From PBB1 sp965229345 (GTDB taxonomy: Bacteria; Pseudomonadota; Gammaproteobacteria; Burkholderiales; Burkholderiaceae_C), in the NCBI GenBank assembly GCA_965229345.1, contig OZ245872.1, positions 558,001 to 622,000 on the forward strand: a DNA stretch of 64,000 bases, given 5' to 3'. The notes beneath the pieces were generated by a model that saw only the letters and a program-made list of their open reading frames with translations, was not told the origin of the DNA and made no database searches. The translations under genes were made by a program, and so were the position numbers. The stretch's first letter is position 1, and each line of letters begins with the position of its first letter. Of this stretch, positions 10,979-20,211 are shown in pieces.

Positions 10979-12643
10979 TCAATGCGCGGGTGATCGGCAA
11001 CCTTTGACCAGGTCCAGCGCCGGCTCGTACACGCTGGTCTGCACGTCGAGCAGGCCCAGCATGGTGTGGAACAGGTTGTCGTGCGTGGCGCGCTGTGTGG
11101 CGCGGGTGCGCAGGCAAGCGAGGTCGATGTGGCGGCTGTCGGCGAACGACGGCGACAGCCACATCACCATCGGCACCTGCGTTTGCTGGATCGGCGCGAT
11201 GGCGTACGGCAGCCCATGCAGGAACAGGTTGTTCTCGCCCAGCGACTCGCCGTGGTCCGACACGTACAGCAGCGCGGTGTCGTAACGATCGCTCTGCGAC
11301 TGCAGGAAACGGACGGCGTCGGCCAGCACATGGTCGGTGTAGGCGATCGAGTTGTCGTAGGTGTTGACGACCGCCGCCGTCGAGCATTTGCGCAGCTCGG
11401 CGGTGTCGCAGGTCGGGGTGTAGCGCTTGAACTTGTCAGGCGCGCGCCGGTGGTAGGCCGGGCCGTGGCTGCCCATCTGGTGCAGCACGATCAGCTGGTT
11501 GCCCTTGCCCAGGTCACCGGCCAACTCGGCATCCAGGCCTTTCAGCAGGATCTCGTCCATGCATTCCGAGCCGCTGCACAGCGAGGGATCGGGTGTATCG
11601 ACCATCTTCTGCAACGGCAGCCCTTCGCACACGCCCTTGCAGCCCGACTGGTTGTCGCGCCACTGCACGCCGAAGCCCGCGCGCTTCACCACGTGCAGCA
11701 GCGATTCCTCGCCGCGGATGCGGTCTTCGTCGTAATCGCGCCGCCCGATTCGCGAGAACATGCAGGGCACCGAGGTTTCGGTGTTCGTGCCGCAGCTGCC
11801 CACATCGCTGAAATTGACGACGTTGAGTGCTGCCAGCTCAGGGGTCGTCTGGCGTGCGTAGCCGTTCAGGCCCCAGTTCATGGCGCGGGCGGTTTCGCCA
11901 ACGACCAGGATGAACAGCATCGGCTTGCTGCGGCCGGCCCAGGCGGGGCCGGCCACGGCGTCCAAGCCGACGGGCACCATGGGCTTGCTCGCCTCCACGG
12001 CGTCGGCGGTGGCCACCCGGGCCAGTGAGTACACGTAGTTGCCGGGCGTGATCAGGTAGCGCATCGACTTGTTCGATCGCATCAGTGACGACAGGTCCTG
12101 CGACACCGCCAGGAACGCACCGGTGCCGACGCCCAGTGCCAGCAGCATCGAACCCAGCCGCCATGCGGCGGCCCTGCGCCAGCTGCGTTCGCGCAGCTGC
12201 ACGCGCCAGACCAGCCAGATCGGCAGCGCCGCCTGCCAGGCCAGGTGCGTCAACATGTCCCAGGCCAGCAGATCGCGCGCTTCGCCGACATCGGTGTGCA
12301 GCAGGTTGCGCAGCATCGTCGGGTCGAGAAACACCGAGTACTTGCCCATGAAGTACGACGCGAACGCCGTGCACACCAGCAAGAGCGTCAGCAATGGCTT
12401 CGTGGTGAGCCGGGTCGCGATGACGCTCAGCACGACGAAGTGCAGCAGCACCAGCAAGATGAACACGCCGATGCCGAAACGCCAGGTGCCGGCATCGCCG
12501 GGCGACCGGTCCGCCAACGCGCTGGCCCAGAAAGAGTGGTTGCCGACCGCGACGAAGTACGCACAGACGCACAGCACGAGCGCCTCGGTCGACAGCGTCC
12601 AGGTCTTGCGTATGCCCTGTGGCGTGCCGGTTGATGAACGCAT
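10979..12643 (-). CDS. eptA: Lipid A phosphoethanolamine transferase (EptA/MCR family)
   Basis: A 554-residue inner-membrane enzyme that moves phosphoethanolamine from phosphatidylethanolamine onto lipid A, lowering negative surface charge; relatives confer polymyxin resistance. The N-terminal third holds about five membrane helices (about 20-185), then a periplasmic sulfatase-type domain. The metal/catalytic parts are VVGETAR (Glu250) and CGTNTETSVPCMFS (about 284-297), which carries the catalytic Thr; later come YVSDHGESLGE and the C-terminal metal ligands. No PmrAB pair lies next to it. This is a chromosomal family member; resistance cannot be inferred from sequence alone. Confidence 0.9.
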   Translation of the reverse strand: MRSSTGTPQGIRKTWTLSTEALVLCVCAYFVAVGNHSFWASALADRSPGDAGTWRFGIGVFILLVLLHFVVLSVIATRLTTKPLLTLLLVCTAFASYFMGKYSVFLDPTMLRNLLHTDVGEARDLLAWDMLTHLAWQAALPIWLVWRVQLRERSWRRAAAWRLGSMLLALGVGTGAFLAVSQDLSSLMRSNKSMRYLITPGNYVYSLARVATADAVEASKPMVPVGLDAVAGPAWAGRSKPMLFILVVGETARAMNWGLNGYARQTTPELAALNVVNFSDVGSCGTNTETSVPCMFSRIGRRDYDEDRIRGEESLLHVVKRAGFGVQWRDNQSGCKGVCEGLPLQKMVDTPDPSLCSGSECMDEILLKGLDAELAGDLGKGNQLIVLHQMGSHGPAYHRRAPDKFKRYTPTCDTAELRKCSTAAVVNTYDNSIAYTDHVLADAVRFLQSQSDRYDTALLYVSDHGESLGENNLFLHGLPYAIAPIQQTQVPMVMWLSPSFADSRHIDLACLRTRATQRATHDNLFHTMLGLLDVQTSVYEPALDLVKGCRSPAH

Positions 12644-12771
12644 GATCGAGGCCAGAGGGCAGTGAAATGGAAGGGAGGTGGTCGCGTGCTGCCGACCGCG
12701 TGCGAACCGAGCAACACGCGAGGCTGAGGGACCCGCCTTAATTCTGGATGAACACCCGAGTGGTGCGTTGC

Positions 12772-13962
12772 TCAGTTGGCAAAGGCAGGGATGCCGGTCA
12801 TCGCCCGCCCGAGGATCAGTGCGTGGATGTCGTGCGTGCCCTCGTAGGTGTTGACGACTTCGAGGTTCACCAGGTGCCGCGCAATGCCGTACTCGTCGCT
12901 GATGCCGTTGCCGCCCAGCATGTCGCGCGCCATCCGCGCGATGTCCAGCGACTTGCCGCAGGAGTTGCGCTTGAGCATCGAGGTGATCTCCGGTGCCGCC
13001 GTGCCCTCGTCCTTCATCCGGCCCAGGCGCAGGCAGGCCTGCAGGCCGAGCGCGATCTCCGTCTGCATGTCGGCGAGCTTCTTCTGGATCAGCTGGTTGG
13101 CGGCCAGCGGCCGGCCGAACTGCTGCCGCTCCAGCACGTACTGTCGTGCGCGGAACCAGCAGTCTTCGGCGGCGCCGAGTGTTCCCCAGGCGATGCCGTA
13201 GCGCGCGCTGTTCAGGCAGGTGAAGGGGCCTTTCAGCCCGCGGATGTCGGGGAAGGCGTTTTCCTCGGGGCAGAACACCTGGTCCATCACGATCTGCCCG
13301 GTGACGCTCGCGCGCAGCCCGACCTTGCCGTGCAGTGCCGGCGCGCTGAGGCCGGCCGCGCCCCGGTCGAGGATGAAACCGCGGATCTCGCCCGCATCGT
13401 CTTTCGCCCAGACGACGAAGACATCGGCGATCGGGCTGTTGGTGATCCAGGTCTTGGTGCCGGTCATCCGGTAGCCGCCGGGCACGCTGCGCGCCCGCGT
13501 GACCATGCTGCCGGGGTCGGAGCCATGGTCGGGTTCGGTCAGGCCGAAGCAGCCGATCGCCTCGCCGGCGGCCAGCTTGGGCAGGTACTTCTGCTTTTGC
13601 GCCTCGGTGCCGAAGGCATGGATCGGCAGCATCACCAGCGAACTCTGCACGCTCATCATCGAGCGGTAGCCGGAGTCGACCCGCTCGACCTCGCGCGCCA
13701 CCAGGCCGTAGCAGACGTGGCTCATGCCCGCACCGCCGTACTCGGGCGGGATCACGATGCCCAGCAGCCCGAGCTCGCCCATTTCACGAAAGATCGCGGT
13801 GTCGGTGGTTTCGTGGCGGAAAGCCTCCAGCACCCGCGGGGCCAGCCGCTGCTGGCAATAGGCCGCCGCCGCCTCGCGCACCGCACGTTCGTCGGCACAC
13901 AGTTGGCTCTCCAGCAGCAGCGGGTCGTCCCAGGCAAAGCGCGGGGATGGGCGAGGGTTCAT
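12772..13962 (-). CDS. gcdH: Glutaryl-CoA dehydrogenase
   Basis: A 396-residue FAD flavoprotein of the acyl-CoA dehydrogenase family that oxidises and decarboxylates glutaryl-CoA to crotonyl-CoA in lysine, tryptophan and benzoate-type breakdown. Family signs are CFGLTEPDHGSDP, GTKTWITNSPIADVFVVWA, and the C-terminal NTYEGTHDIHALILGRA whose Glu is the catalytic base. Starting at the ATG at 13962 (MNPRPSPRFAWDDPLLL) gives the usual family length; in-frame sequence upstream is not protein-like. No adjacent LysR regulator or CoA-transferase is visible. Confidence 0.93.
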   Translation of the reverse strand: MNPRPSPRFAWDDPLLLESQLCADERAVREAAAAYCQQRLAPRVLEAFRHETTDTAIFREMGELGLLGIVIPPEYGGAGMSHVCYGLVAREVERVDSGYRSMMSVQSSLVMLPIHAFGTEAQKQKYLPKLAAGEAIGCFGLTEPDHGSDPGSMVTRARSVPGGYRMTGTKTWITNSPIADVFVVWAKDDAGEIRGFILDRGAAGLSAPALHGKVGLRASVTGQIVMDQVFCPEENAFPDIRGLKGPFTCLNSARYGIAWGTLGAAEDCWFRARQYVLERQQFGRPLAANQLIQKKLADMQTEIALGLQACLRLGRMKDEGTAAPEITSMLKRNSCGKSLDIARMARDMLGGNGISDEYGIARHLVNLEVVNTYEGTHDIHALILGRAMTGIPAFAN

Positions 13963-14087
13963 TCGGAAGCTCCGTGTGGTCTGCCACCGTGGTTCCCGAT
14001 CATGCCCGCGAATTGCGCATATCGATCTTTGCCGCGGGAGTGGACCGGGGCGTGGAAAATACGCGTTTTGTCGATTCGACCCCATCC

Positions 14088-14861
14088 ATGAGTGCATTCA
14101 ACGAAGAGCGCGTGCTGAGCGTCCACCACTGGACCGACCGGCTGTTCAGCTTCACCACCACCCGCGACCCGAGCCTGCGCTTCAGCAATGGCCATTTCAC
14201 GATGATCGGCTTGCGCGTCGACGGCAAGCCGCTGCTTCGCGCCTACAGCATCGTCAGTCCGAACCACGACGACACGCTCGAGTTCCTCAGCATCAAGGTG
14301 CCCGACGGCCCGCTGACCTCGCGGCTGCAGCACATCCAGGTGGGCGACACCGTCATCGTCGGCAAGAAGCCCACCGGCACCTTGCTGATCGACTACCTGT
14401 TGCCCGGCAAGAATCTGTACCTGATCGGCACCGGCACCGGCGTGGCGCCGTTCCTCAGCATCATCCGCGACCCGGACACCTACGAGCGCTTCGAGAAAGT
14501 GATCCTGGTGCACGGCGTGCGTGAGGTGAAGGAGCTGGCGTACCACAGCTACCTGAGCGAGGAACTGCCGGTGCATGAGTTCCTCGGCGAGATGGTGTCC
14601 AGCCAGCTGCTGTACTACCCGACGGTGACCCGCGAACCCTTCGTCAACCAGGGCCGCATCACCACCCTGATCGAGACTGGCAAGCTGACCACCGATCTGG
14701 GCTTGCCCGCGCTCGACCCTGCGCACGACCGTGTGATGCTGTGTGGCAGCCCCGAGATGCTGCGCGACCTGAAGGCGATGCTGGAAGCCCGCCATTTCAA
14801 GGAAGGCAACACCTCCACGCCTGGCGATTACGTGATCGAGCGGGCCTTCGTCGAGCAGTGA
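14088..14861 (+). CDS. fpr: Ferredoxin/flavodoxin-NADP(+) reductase
   Basis: A 257-residue FAD enzyme that moves electrons between NADPH and ferredoxin or flavodoxin. The FAD-binding motif is RAYSIVSPN, the NADP-binding start is GTGTGVAPFLSIIRDP, and the C terminus ends with VIERAFVEQ, typical of the short bacterial Fpr class. Start chosen at the ATG at 14088 (MSAFNEERVLSVHHWTDRLF). It is divergent from gcdH with about 125 bases between them and convergent with the SDR gene. Likely role in redox balance and Fe-S cluster support. Confidence 0.94.
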   Translation: MSAFNEERVLSVHHWTDRLFSFTTTRDPSLRFSNGHFTMIGLRVDGKPLLRAYSIVSPNHDDTLEFLSIKVPDGPLTSRLQHIQVGDTVIVGKKPTGTLLIDYLLPGKNLYLIGTGTGVAPFLSIIRDPDTYERFEKVILVHGVREVKELAYHSYLSEELPVHEFLGEMVSSQLLYYPTVTREPFVNQGRITTLIETGKLTTDLGLPALDPAHDRVMLCGSPEMLRDLKAMLEARHFKEGNTSTPGDYVIERAFVEQ

Positions 14862-14880
14862 TCCTCGCCTGAGCGGCAAA

Positions 14881-15669
14881 TCACCACGGCAGAGGCTCGC
14901 CGTGGTGATGGAAGAACCCGCCGGTGTCCTTCGCGCACAGCCGGTCGATCACCGCCAGCAGCCGCGCGGCCGCCTCGTCGGGCGTCTGCACCTCCAAGCC
15001 GGACTTGGCGAACCCGGACGACAGCGGCGTATCCACCGTGCCCGGGTGCAGCGCGACGCAGATCGCCTGCGGTTTCTGGCGCGCCAGCTCGATCGCTGCG
15101 GTATGCACCAGCTGATTCAGCGCGGCCTTCGAGGCGCGGTAGCTGTACCAGCCACCCAGCCGGTTGTCGCCGATGCTGCCGACCTTGGCCGACAAGGTGG
15201 CGAACACCGCCTTGCCTGACCTGGGCAGCAACGGAAGGAAGTGCTTCATCAGCAGCGCGGGACCGATCGCGTTGATGGCAAATGCGTGTGCCATGTGCGC
15301 CGCGTCGAGCTGGCGCCACGACTTCTCGGGTTCATGGCCGCTGCCGTGCAGGAAGCCGGTGGCGTCGATCACCAGGCGCAACGGAAGGTCCGGGTCGATC
15401 AGCTGGCCGATGCTGGCAGCCGCCGCGGCGATGCGCGGCTCGTCGGTGATGTCGATGTCGAGATCGACGTCGGCGCAAGTCGAACCCGCTGCCGTGGAGC
15501 GCCGCCCCGCAGTCAGCACCCGGTGGAAGTGCGACTGGCTGCGCAGCCGTGTGCACAGCGCGGCACCCACCCCACCCCGCGCACCGATGACCAGCGCCAA
15601 TCCGCCGTGCCAACCGTCTCCACTGCCGTCCGCTGCTGCGGGATCGGACTGCGCGGGCGCACCGGTCAA
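14881..15669 (-). CDS. Short-chain dehydrogenase/reductase
   Basis: An SDR-family oxidoreductase of about 262 residues. The nucleotide-binding motif is VIGARGGVGAAL, the catalytic pair is in YSYRASKAALNQL (YxxxK), and the substrate-region NALHPGTVDTPLS-type sequence is present as LHPGTVDTPLSSGF. It resembles C-factor/CsgA-type SDRs. The start is uncertain: a TTG at 15669 overlaps the stop of the upstream zinc-ribbon gene as TTGA; an ATG at 15744 would overlap that gene by 79 bases, and a later TTG before LALVIGARG is also possible. Substrate unknown. Confidence 0.8.
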   Translation of the reverse strand: MTGAPAQSDPAAADGSGDGWHGGLALVIGARGGVGAALCTRLRSQSHFHRVLTAGRRSTAAGSTCADVDLDIDITDEPRIAAAAASIGQLIDPDLPLRLVIDATGFLHGSGHEPEKSWRQLDAAHMAHAFAINAIGPALLMKHFLPLLPRSGKAVFATLSAKVGSIGDNRLGGWYSYRASKAALNQLVHTAAIELARQKPQAICVALHPGTVDTPLSSGFAKSGLEVQTPDEAAARLLAVIDRLCAKDTGGFFHHHGEPLPW

Positions 15670-15956
15670 GTCGATGCCGGATCCAGCGACGTGCTCGAGG
15701 CTGCCGATGCGGCGGCAGCCGCCAGGGCCAGGCAAGGATTGCATTTGCCCAGACCTGCCATGCGCACATCGGGCCGACCGTCACCGGTCTTGAAGTTGGC
15801 CTGGCACCTGCGGCAGACGTACATCTTCGAGCTGGACATCATCGTCTTGGCGCCGGGCTCTGCGGGCGGCCTGGCCGCCGAGTACTCGGCCTGTGTTTGC
15901 CGCAGCTTCTGTGCGGACTCGGTCGATTTATCGGTCTTGGTCTTGCGTGTGGTCAT
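15666..15956 (-). CDS. Small zinc-ribbon protein, copy 2 (unknown function)
   Basis: A 96-residue paralogue of the protein at 6722-7015. The shared core runs from KLRQTQAEYSAARP through SSSKMYVCRRCQANFKTG to GLGKCNPC, with Cys48, Cys51, Cys72 and Cys75 as two CxxC pairs. The two copies also look close at the DNA level over this core, but differ at both ends. I begin at the ATG at 15956 because MTTRKTKT aligns with the start of copy 1; ATGs at 15977 and 16022 are alternatives. Its stop probably overlaps the start of the SDR gene. Function unknown. Confidence 0.7.
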   Translation of the reverse strand: MTTRKTKTDKSTESAQKLRQTQAEYSAARPPAEPGAKTMMSSSKMYVCRRCQANFKTGDGRPDVRMAGLGKCNPCLALAAAAASAASSTSLDPAST

Positions 15957-16140
15957 GGCAAGCAGAGGAGTCATGTTGCCCGCGCCGGACGAAGAAATCG
16001 CCCGCGGAAATGAATTGTCCATGCAATCGCCATGCCGTGTCTGTCCCCGACAAGGGGGAAGTCAGATCGCTACCGACTCACTAAACGAGGCGCGATGACC
16101 TCGTCGGCGACCTGCCCCGCGCGGCAGCCAGCCGACCCCG

Positions 16141-16515
16141 TCAGGCCAGCAGAGCGCGCAGCGCAGCTGCGGCAAAAGGTTTGGGCAACGCGCCCGCGAC
16201 GTCGAGCCCACCGGCGCGGGCCTGTGCCACGGCGCGATCCAGCCGCTCAGCTTCGGCGCCGCTCGCGACGATGATGCGGGCTTTGCAGCCGCGAGCCACC
16301 AACTCGGTGAGCACCTGTTCCCCGCTGGTCTCGGGCATGGTCAGGTCGAGCACGACATGGGTCGGATGCCAGTTTTCCACAGCGACATAGAACTCGTCGG
16401 CCGCGCGGGTGAGGCGGGTCGCCACCCCGGCCAGGCGGGCGACCGACTCGACGAGCAGGCCGACCAGCGCGTCGTCGTCAAGGATCAGCAGTCGCCTCTC
16501 GCCAGCCGGACTCAT
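16141..16515 (-). CDS. Single-domain response regulator (receiver only)
   Basis: A 124-residue stand-alone receiver domain. The acidic pocket is LLILDDDALVG, the phospho-acceptor Asp is in VVLDLTMPETSG, the Thr/Ser position is in IIVASG, and the conserved Lys is in ALPKPF. There is no output domain, so it probably works in a phosphorelay or by binding a target protein. Its ATG overlaps the stop of the hybrid kinase upstream (ATGA), which indicates translational coupling and a shared pathway. Confidence 0.88.
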   Translation of the reverse strand: MSPAGERRLLILDDDALVGLLVESVARLAGVATRLTRAADEFYVAVENWHPTHVVLDLTMPETSGEQVLTELVARGCKARIIVASGAEAERLDRAVAQARAGGLDVAGALPKPFAAAALRALLA

Positions 16516-19500
16516 GTCTGCGGGCGCGATTTCAAAACAGCGTGCACCTTGCGCGCCAAGTCGATGCTGCGGTAGGGCTTGGGCAGCAGGTGGACGCCGC
16601 GGTCGAGCCGGCCGTGGTGAACGATGGCGTTCTCGGTGTACCCGGAGGTGTAAAGCACCTTCAGCGCCGGGTGCAGCACCATCGCCTGCTCGGCGAGCTC
16701 CCGCCCGTTCAGGCCGCCAGGCATGACCACATCGGTGAACAGCAGGTCGAAGTCGTTTCGTTCGCGCAGGATGGCCAGCGCCGCCACGCCGGTGTCGGCC
16801 ACGGTGACGCGGTAGCCCAGGCCGACCAGCACGTCGCGGGCGTGGCGCAGCACCAGCGGATCGTCCTCGACCACCAGCAGGCTGGCCGTGCCGCGAAAGT
16901 CGTGCTCGGTACGCACCACGGCGGCCGGCGCTTCCGGCGGGCCGTCGGCGCGCGGCAGGTACAGCCGTGCCGTCGTGCCGTGGCCAGGCTCGGAATACAG
17001 CTTGACGTGACCTCGGGACTGCTTGAGGAAGCCGTACACCATGCTCAGCCCCAGACCGGTGCCCTTGCCCACGCCCTTGGTGGTGAAGAACGGTTCGAAG
17101 ACGCGCGCCAGGTGCTCGGGGCTCATGCCGCCACCGGTGTCCGATACCGACAGCAGCACGTACTGCCCAGGCGCCACATCGGGATGGCGCTCGGCGTAGT
17201 GCTGATCGATCCAGGCGTTCGATGTTTCCAGCGTGATCTTGCCGCCCTGTGGCATGGCATCTCGCGCATTGATGACCAGGTTCAGCACTGCGGCTTCGAG
17301 CTGTGCCGGATCGACCAGTGCGGGCCACAGGCCAGCGCCACGCACCAGCTCGAGTTCGATGTTGGCCGGCAGGGTGCGACGCAGCAAGGCGTCCATGTTG
17401 GCCAGCAGCTGATGCGCATCCACCGATTGCGGCTGCAAGGCCTGCCGGCGCGCGAAGGCCAGCAGCCGCTGCGTCAGCTCGGCGCCGCGCTCGGCGGCCG
17501 TGCGGGTCATCTCGGCCAGCGGCAGCAGCAGCGGCTGGTCGGCCAGTTGCTCGGCCAGCAAGTCGGCGTTGCCGAGGATCACTGTCAGCAGGTTGTTGAA
17601 GTCATGGGCGACGCCGCCCGTCAGCTGACCAATGGCTTCGAGCCGGCGCGCTTGTTGCAACTGCGCCTCGAGCTCGAGCCGCGCGGTGACGTCGGTGCCG
17701 ACGCCGAAGATCGCGCTGGGCTTTCCGTCGGCATCGCGCACCAGCGTCCATCGGCCTTCGACGGTGACCCAGCGCCCGTCCTTGCAACGCTGCCTGAAGG
17801 TGGCGGCATACCGGCCTGTGCTCAGCAGGATTGCGCGCGCGGCGTCGGTGCCTGAACCGTTCACCAGGCTCAGTTCCGACAGGCGGCGACCGACCGTCTC
17901 CGCTGCGCTCCAACCGAACATGCGCTCTGCGCCGCGGCTCCAGTAGCTGACGCGGTCGTCCAGATCGCGCACCACGATCGAATCCTCGGTCTCGTCGAGC
18001 AGCACCGCCTGTTGCAGCAGGCGGGATTCGTTCTGCCGCTGCTCGGTCAGGTCGGTCATGCCGCCGACCATGCGCACCGCGCGGCCTTCGGCGTCTCGGA
18101 TGACAAAGCCCCGGTCGGAGACGATGGCGTAGTCGCCGCTGTGGCGCTGGAATCGGTACTCGGCGCTCCAGTGCTCACCGCCACCGTCGATCACGCCGTG
18201 GATGCTGTCGAGCACACGCCGCAGATCGTCGGGGTGGATGCGCCGCGTCCATGACACGCTGTCGGGCTCCAGGGTGTCCAGGGCGTGGCCGAACAGCACC
18301 TGCATGCCCTCGCTCCACCACATCGCGTCATCGCCCAGATTCCAGTCCCAGACGGCGTCGGCGGTGGCGCGAGCGACGTTGCGAAAACGCTCCTCGTTTT
18401 CTCGGAGCGTGCGCTCGACACATTTCTGCCGCGTCTGGTCGAGCAGCGCGCCTTGCACACGCACCACCCGGTGGCTGCTATCGCGCACCGCTTCACCGAT
18501 CACGCGGATATCGAGCGGACGCCCCTTGATCGTGACCAGCTGCAATTCGAGATCGAACGGCGTGCCGTGCTCGAAGGCGATTTCGAGCGCGCGGCCGAGC
18601 GCCTCGCGCGATGGCGGTGGATACCAGCTCAGGCTCATCTCCAACTGAGGCGAGTGCTCGGGTGCGCAGTCGAGGATGGCGCGCAATTCGTCGGACCATC
18701 GAACCACCGGCGCCGAGGTATCGGTCGGGGCGTCGATCGCCCAGCCACCGAGGCCGGCCATGCGTCCCGCCAGCCCGATCAGCTGGTGGCTCTGCTGCAG
18801 CCGCAGCTGCGCGAGCTTCTGGTCGTTGATGTCCGTCACCACCGCGACCAGCCGTGCTTCGCCAGGGATCGCTGCGGCCTGCATCTGCGAGACGGTGGCG
18901 CGGGCCCAGATTGCCTGGCCGTCGGGGCGCAGGTAGCGCTTGTCGATGCTGAAGCTGTCGATCTCGCCAGCCAGCAGGCGGTGCATTTCAAGGTTGCATG
19001 ACGAGATGTCGTCTGGATGCGTGAAGGCCAGGATCTCCATGCCGCCCAAAGCCTCCTCGCTGCGCCCGACCAGCGCGCAGAACGCCGGGTTGGCGCGGAG
19101 GTAGCGCCCATCGTCGCCGGCCGAGACGATCCCGGTGGCGCTGGATGCAAAGAGGCGTCGCCAGCTGGCTTCACTGTCGCGCAATGCCGCGTGGCTGTGT
19201 TCACGCGCTTGCATCGCCTGCGTCACCAGTGCCCGCTGGCGACGGGATTCGATCTGCGCCATCACCTGCAACGCCAGCGTCTGCAAGGCCTCGACCTGCA
19301 CGGGGTCCAGTTGCCGCGGGATTCGATCCAGCACGGCCAGCGCGCCGAGCGCGTGGCCCTCGGGCGTGACCAGCGGCATGCCCGCATAGAAGCGCAGGTG
19401 AGGCTCTCCGCGAACCAGCGGGCTGTCGCAGAAACGCGCGTCGGCCTGCAGGTCTTCGATCACGCAAAGCACGCGCTGCTCGATGGCATGCGTGCAGATC

Positions 19501-19715
19501 GACACCGCGCGATCGGTCTCGGTCCAGGCGATGCCGTGCACCGATTTGAACCATTGACGGTCGCTGTCGACCAGGCTGATCAGCGCGATCGGTGTGGCGC
19601 AGATGTGCGCCACCAGCTGGGTGAGGCGGTCGAAATCAGGCTCGGGCAGCGTATCGAGGATGCCGTAGGAATGCAGCACGGCGACGCGTTCGGTTTCCTC
19701 TGCAATCGGCAGCAT
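16512..19715 (-). CDS. Hybrid sensor histidine kinase with GAF and several PAS domains
   Basis: A 1067-residue soluble-looking sensor. Order: GAF (about 18-158), PAS (182-300), a PAS/PAC-like segment (310-430), PAS (443-560), PAS (565-685), HisKA with phospho-His704 in GGVAHDFNNLL, HATPase with NARDAMPQGG, SDTGGGM and GKGTGLGLS, then a C-terminal receiver (about 950-1060) with VVEDDP and LLFTDVVMPGG. No membrane helix is evident, so it likely senses an internal signal such as redox or a small ligand. It is coupled to the receiver gene downstream. The signal cannot be named. Confidence 0.93.
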   Translation of the reverse strand: MLPIAEETERVAVLHSYGILDTLPEPDFDRLTQLVAHICATPIALISLVDSDRQWFKSVHGIAWTETDRAVSICTHAIEQRVLCVIEDLQADARFCDSPLVRGEPHLRFYAGMPLVTPEGHALGALAVLDRIPRQLDPVQVEALQTLALQVMAQIESRRQRALVTQAMQAREHSHAALRDSEASWRRLFASSATGIVSAGDDGRYLRANPAFCALVGRSEEALGGMEILAFTHPDDISSCNLEMHRLLAGEIDSFSIDKRYLRPDGQAIWARATVSQMQAAAIPGEARLVAVVTDINDQKLAQLRLQQSHQLIGLAGRMAGLGGWAIDAPTDTSAPVVRWSDELRAILDCAPEHSPQLEMSLSWYPPPSREALGRALEIAFEHGTPFDLELQLVTIKGRPLDIRVIGEAVRDSSHRVVRVQGALLDQTRQKCVERTLRENEERFRNVARATADAVWDWNLGDDAMWWSEGMQVLFGHALDTLEPDSVSWTRRIHPDDLRRVLDSIHGVIDGGGEHWSAEYRFQRHSGDYAIVSDRGFVIRDAEGRAVRMVGGMTDLTEQRQNESRLLQQAVLLDETEDSIVVRDLDDRVSYWSRGAERMFGWSAAETVGRRLSELSLVNGSGTDAARAILLSTGRYAATFRQRCKDGRWVTVEGRWTLVRDADGKPSAIFGVGTDVTARLELEAQLQQARRLEAIGQLTGGVAHDFNNLLTVILGNADLLAEQLADQPLLLPLAEMTRTAAERGAELTQRLLAFARRQALQPQSVDAHQLLANMDALLRRTLPANIELELVRGAGLWPALVDPAQLEAAVLNLVINARDAMPQGGKITLETSNAWIDQHYAERHPDVAPGQYVLLSVSDTGGGMSPEHLARVFEPFFTTKGVGKGTGLGLSMVYGFLKQSRGHVKLYSEPGHGTTARLYLPRADGPPEAPAAVVRTEHDFRGTASLLVVEDDPLVLRHARDVLVGLGYRVTVADTGVAALAILRERNDFDLLFTDVVMPGGLNGRELAEQAMVLHPALKVLYTSGYTENAIVHHGRLDRGVHLLPKPYRSIDLARKVHAVLKSRPQT

Positions 19716-19903
19716 CCACGCCCTCCCTGGTCACCCGTCGCGTTCCAGCCCGACGCGTCGCAGTGTAGGAGAAGAAAACAAGCCGTTGCATCCCCCTTGA
19801 TCGCAGGGATTCTCGGCTGACCACCGGTCACGCCAGGCTTGCCCAGGGGTGAGCCATACTGCGTCCGCGCCGCCGCCAGCCATCCCCTGTTCAGGATCCA
19901 CGC

Positions 19904-20194
19904 ATGATCGTTCGCATCGAAATCGACACCCCGCCCGGCGGCCAGTTCGACTACCGGGTCACCGATGAAGGCCAGACGCTGTATGCCGACGCCGAGCTGC
20001 CCTCATTGGCCGATGCGCTGGTGGCCGCTGTCGAGGGGCTCGCCCCCGAAGTGGTGGGCGCGGAGGTGTGGTTCCGCGGCGTGGTGTCGGGTACCTACCC
20101 GCTGCATGTCATCGCGGTCAATCACGAGCAGATCGCCACCCATGCGGCCAACACCACCGCGGCGATCTTCGAGGGTCTGGCGGCCGCCGACTGA
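19904..20194 (+). CDS. Hypothetical protein, 96 residues
   Basis: A small acidic protein with no recognised family. It begins MIVRIEIDTPPGGQFDYRV, has no signal peptide, no membrane helix and no Cys, and looks like a compact alpha/beta domain. It lies alone between the divergent hybrid kinase and the convergent diguanylate cyclase, which begins to end 17 bases later. An ATG start with normal codon use for this genome supports it as a real gene. No function can be proposed. Confidence 0.6.
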   Translation: MIVRIEIDTPPGGQFDYRVTDEGQTLYADAELPSLADALVAAVEGLAPEVVGAEVWFRGVVSGTYPLHVIAVNHEQIATHAANTTAAIFEGLAAAD

Positions 20195-20211
20195 GGCGAC
20201 TTGTCGCCGGA

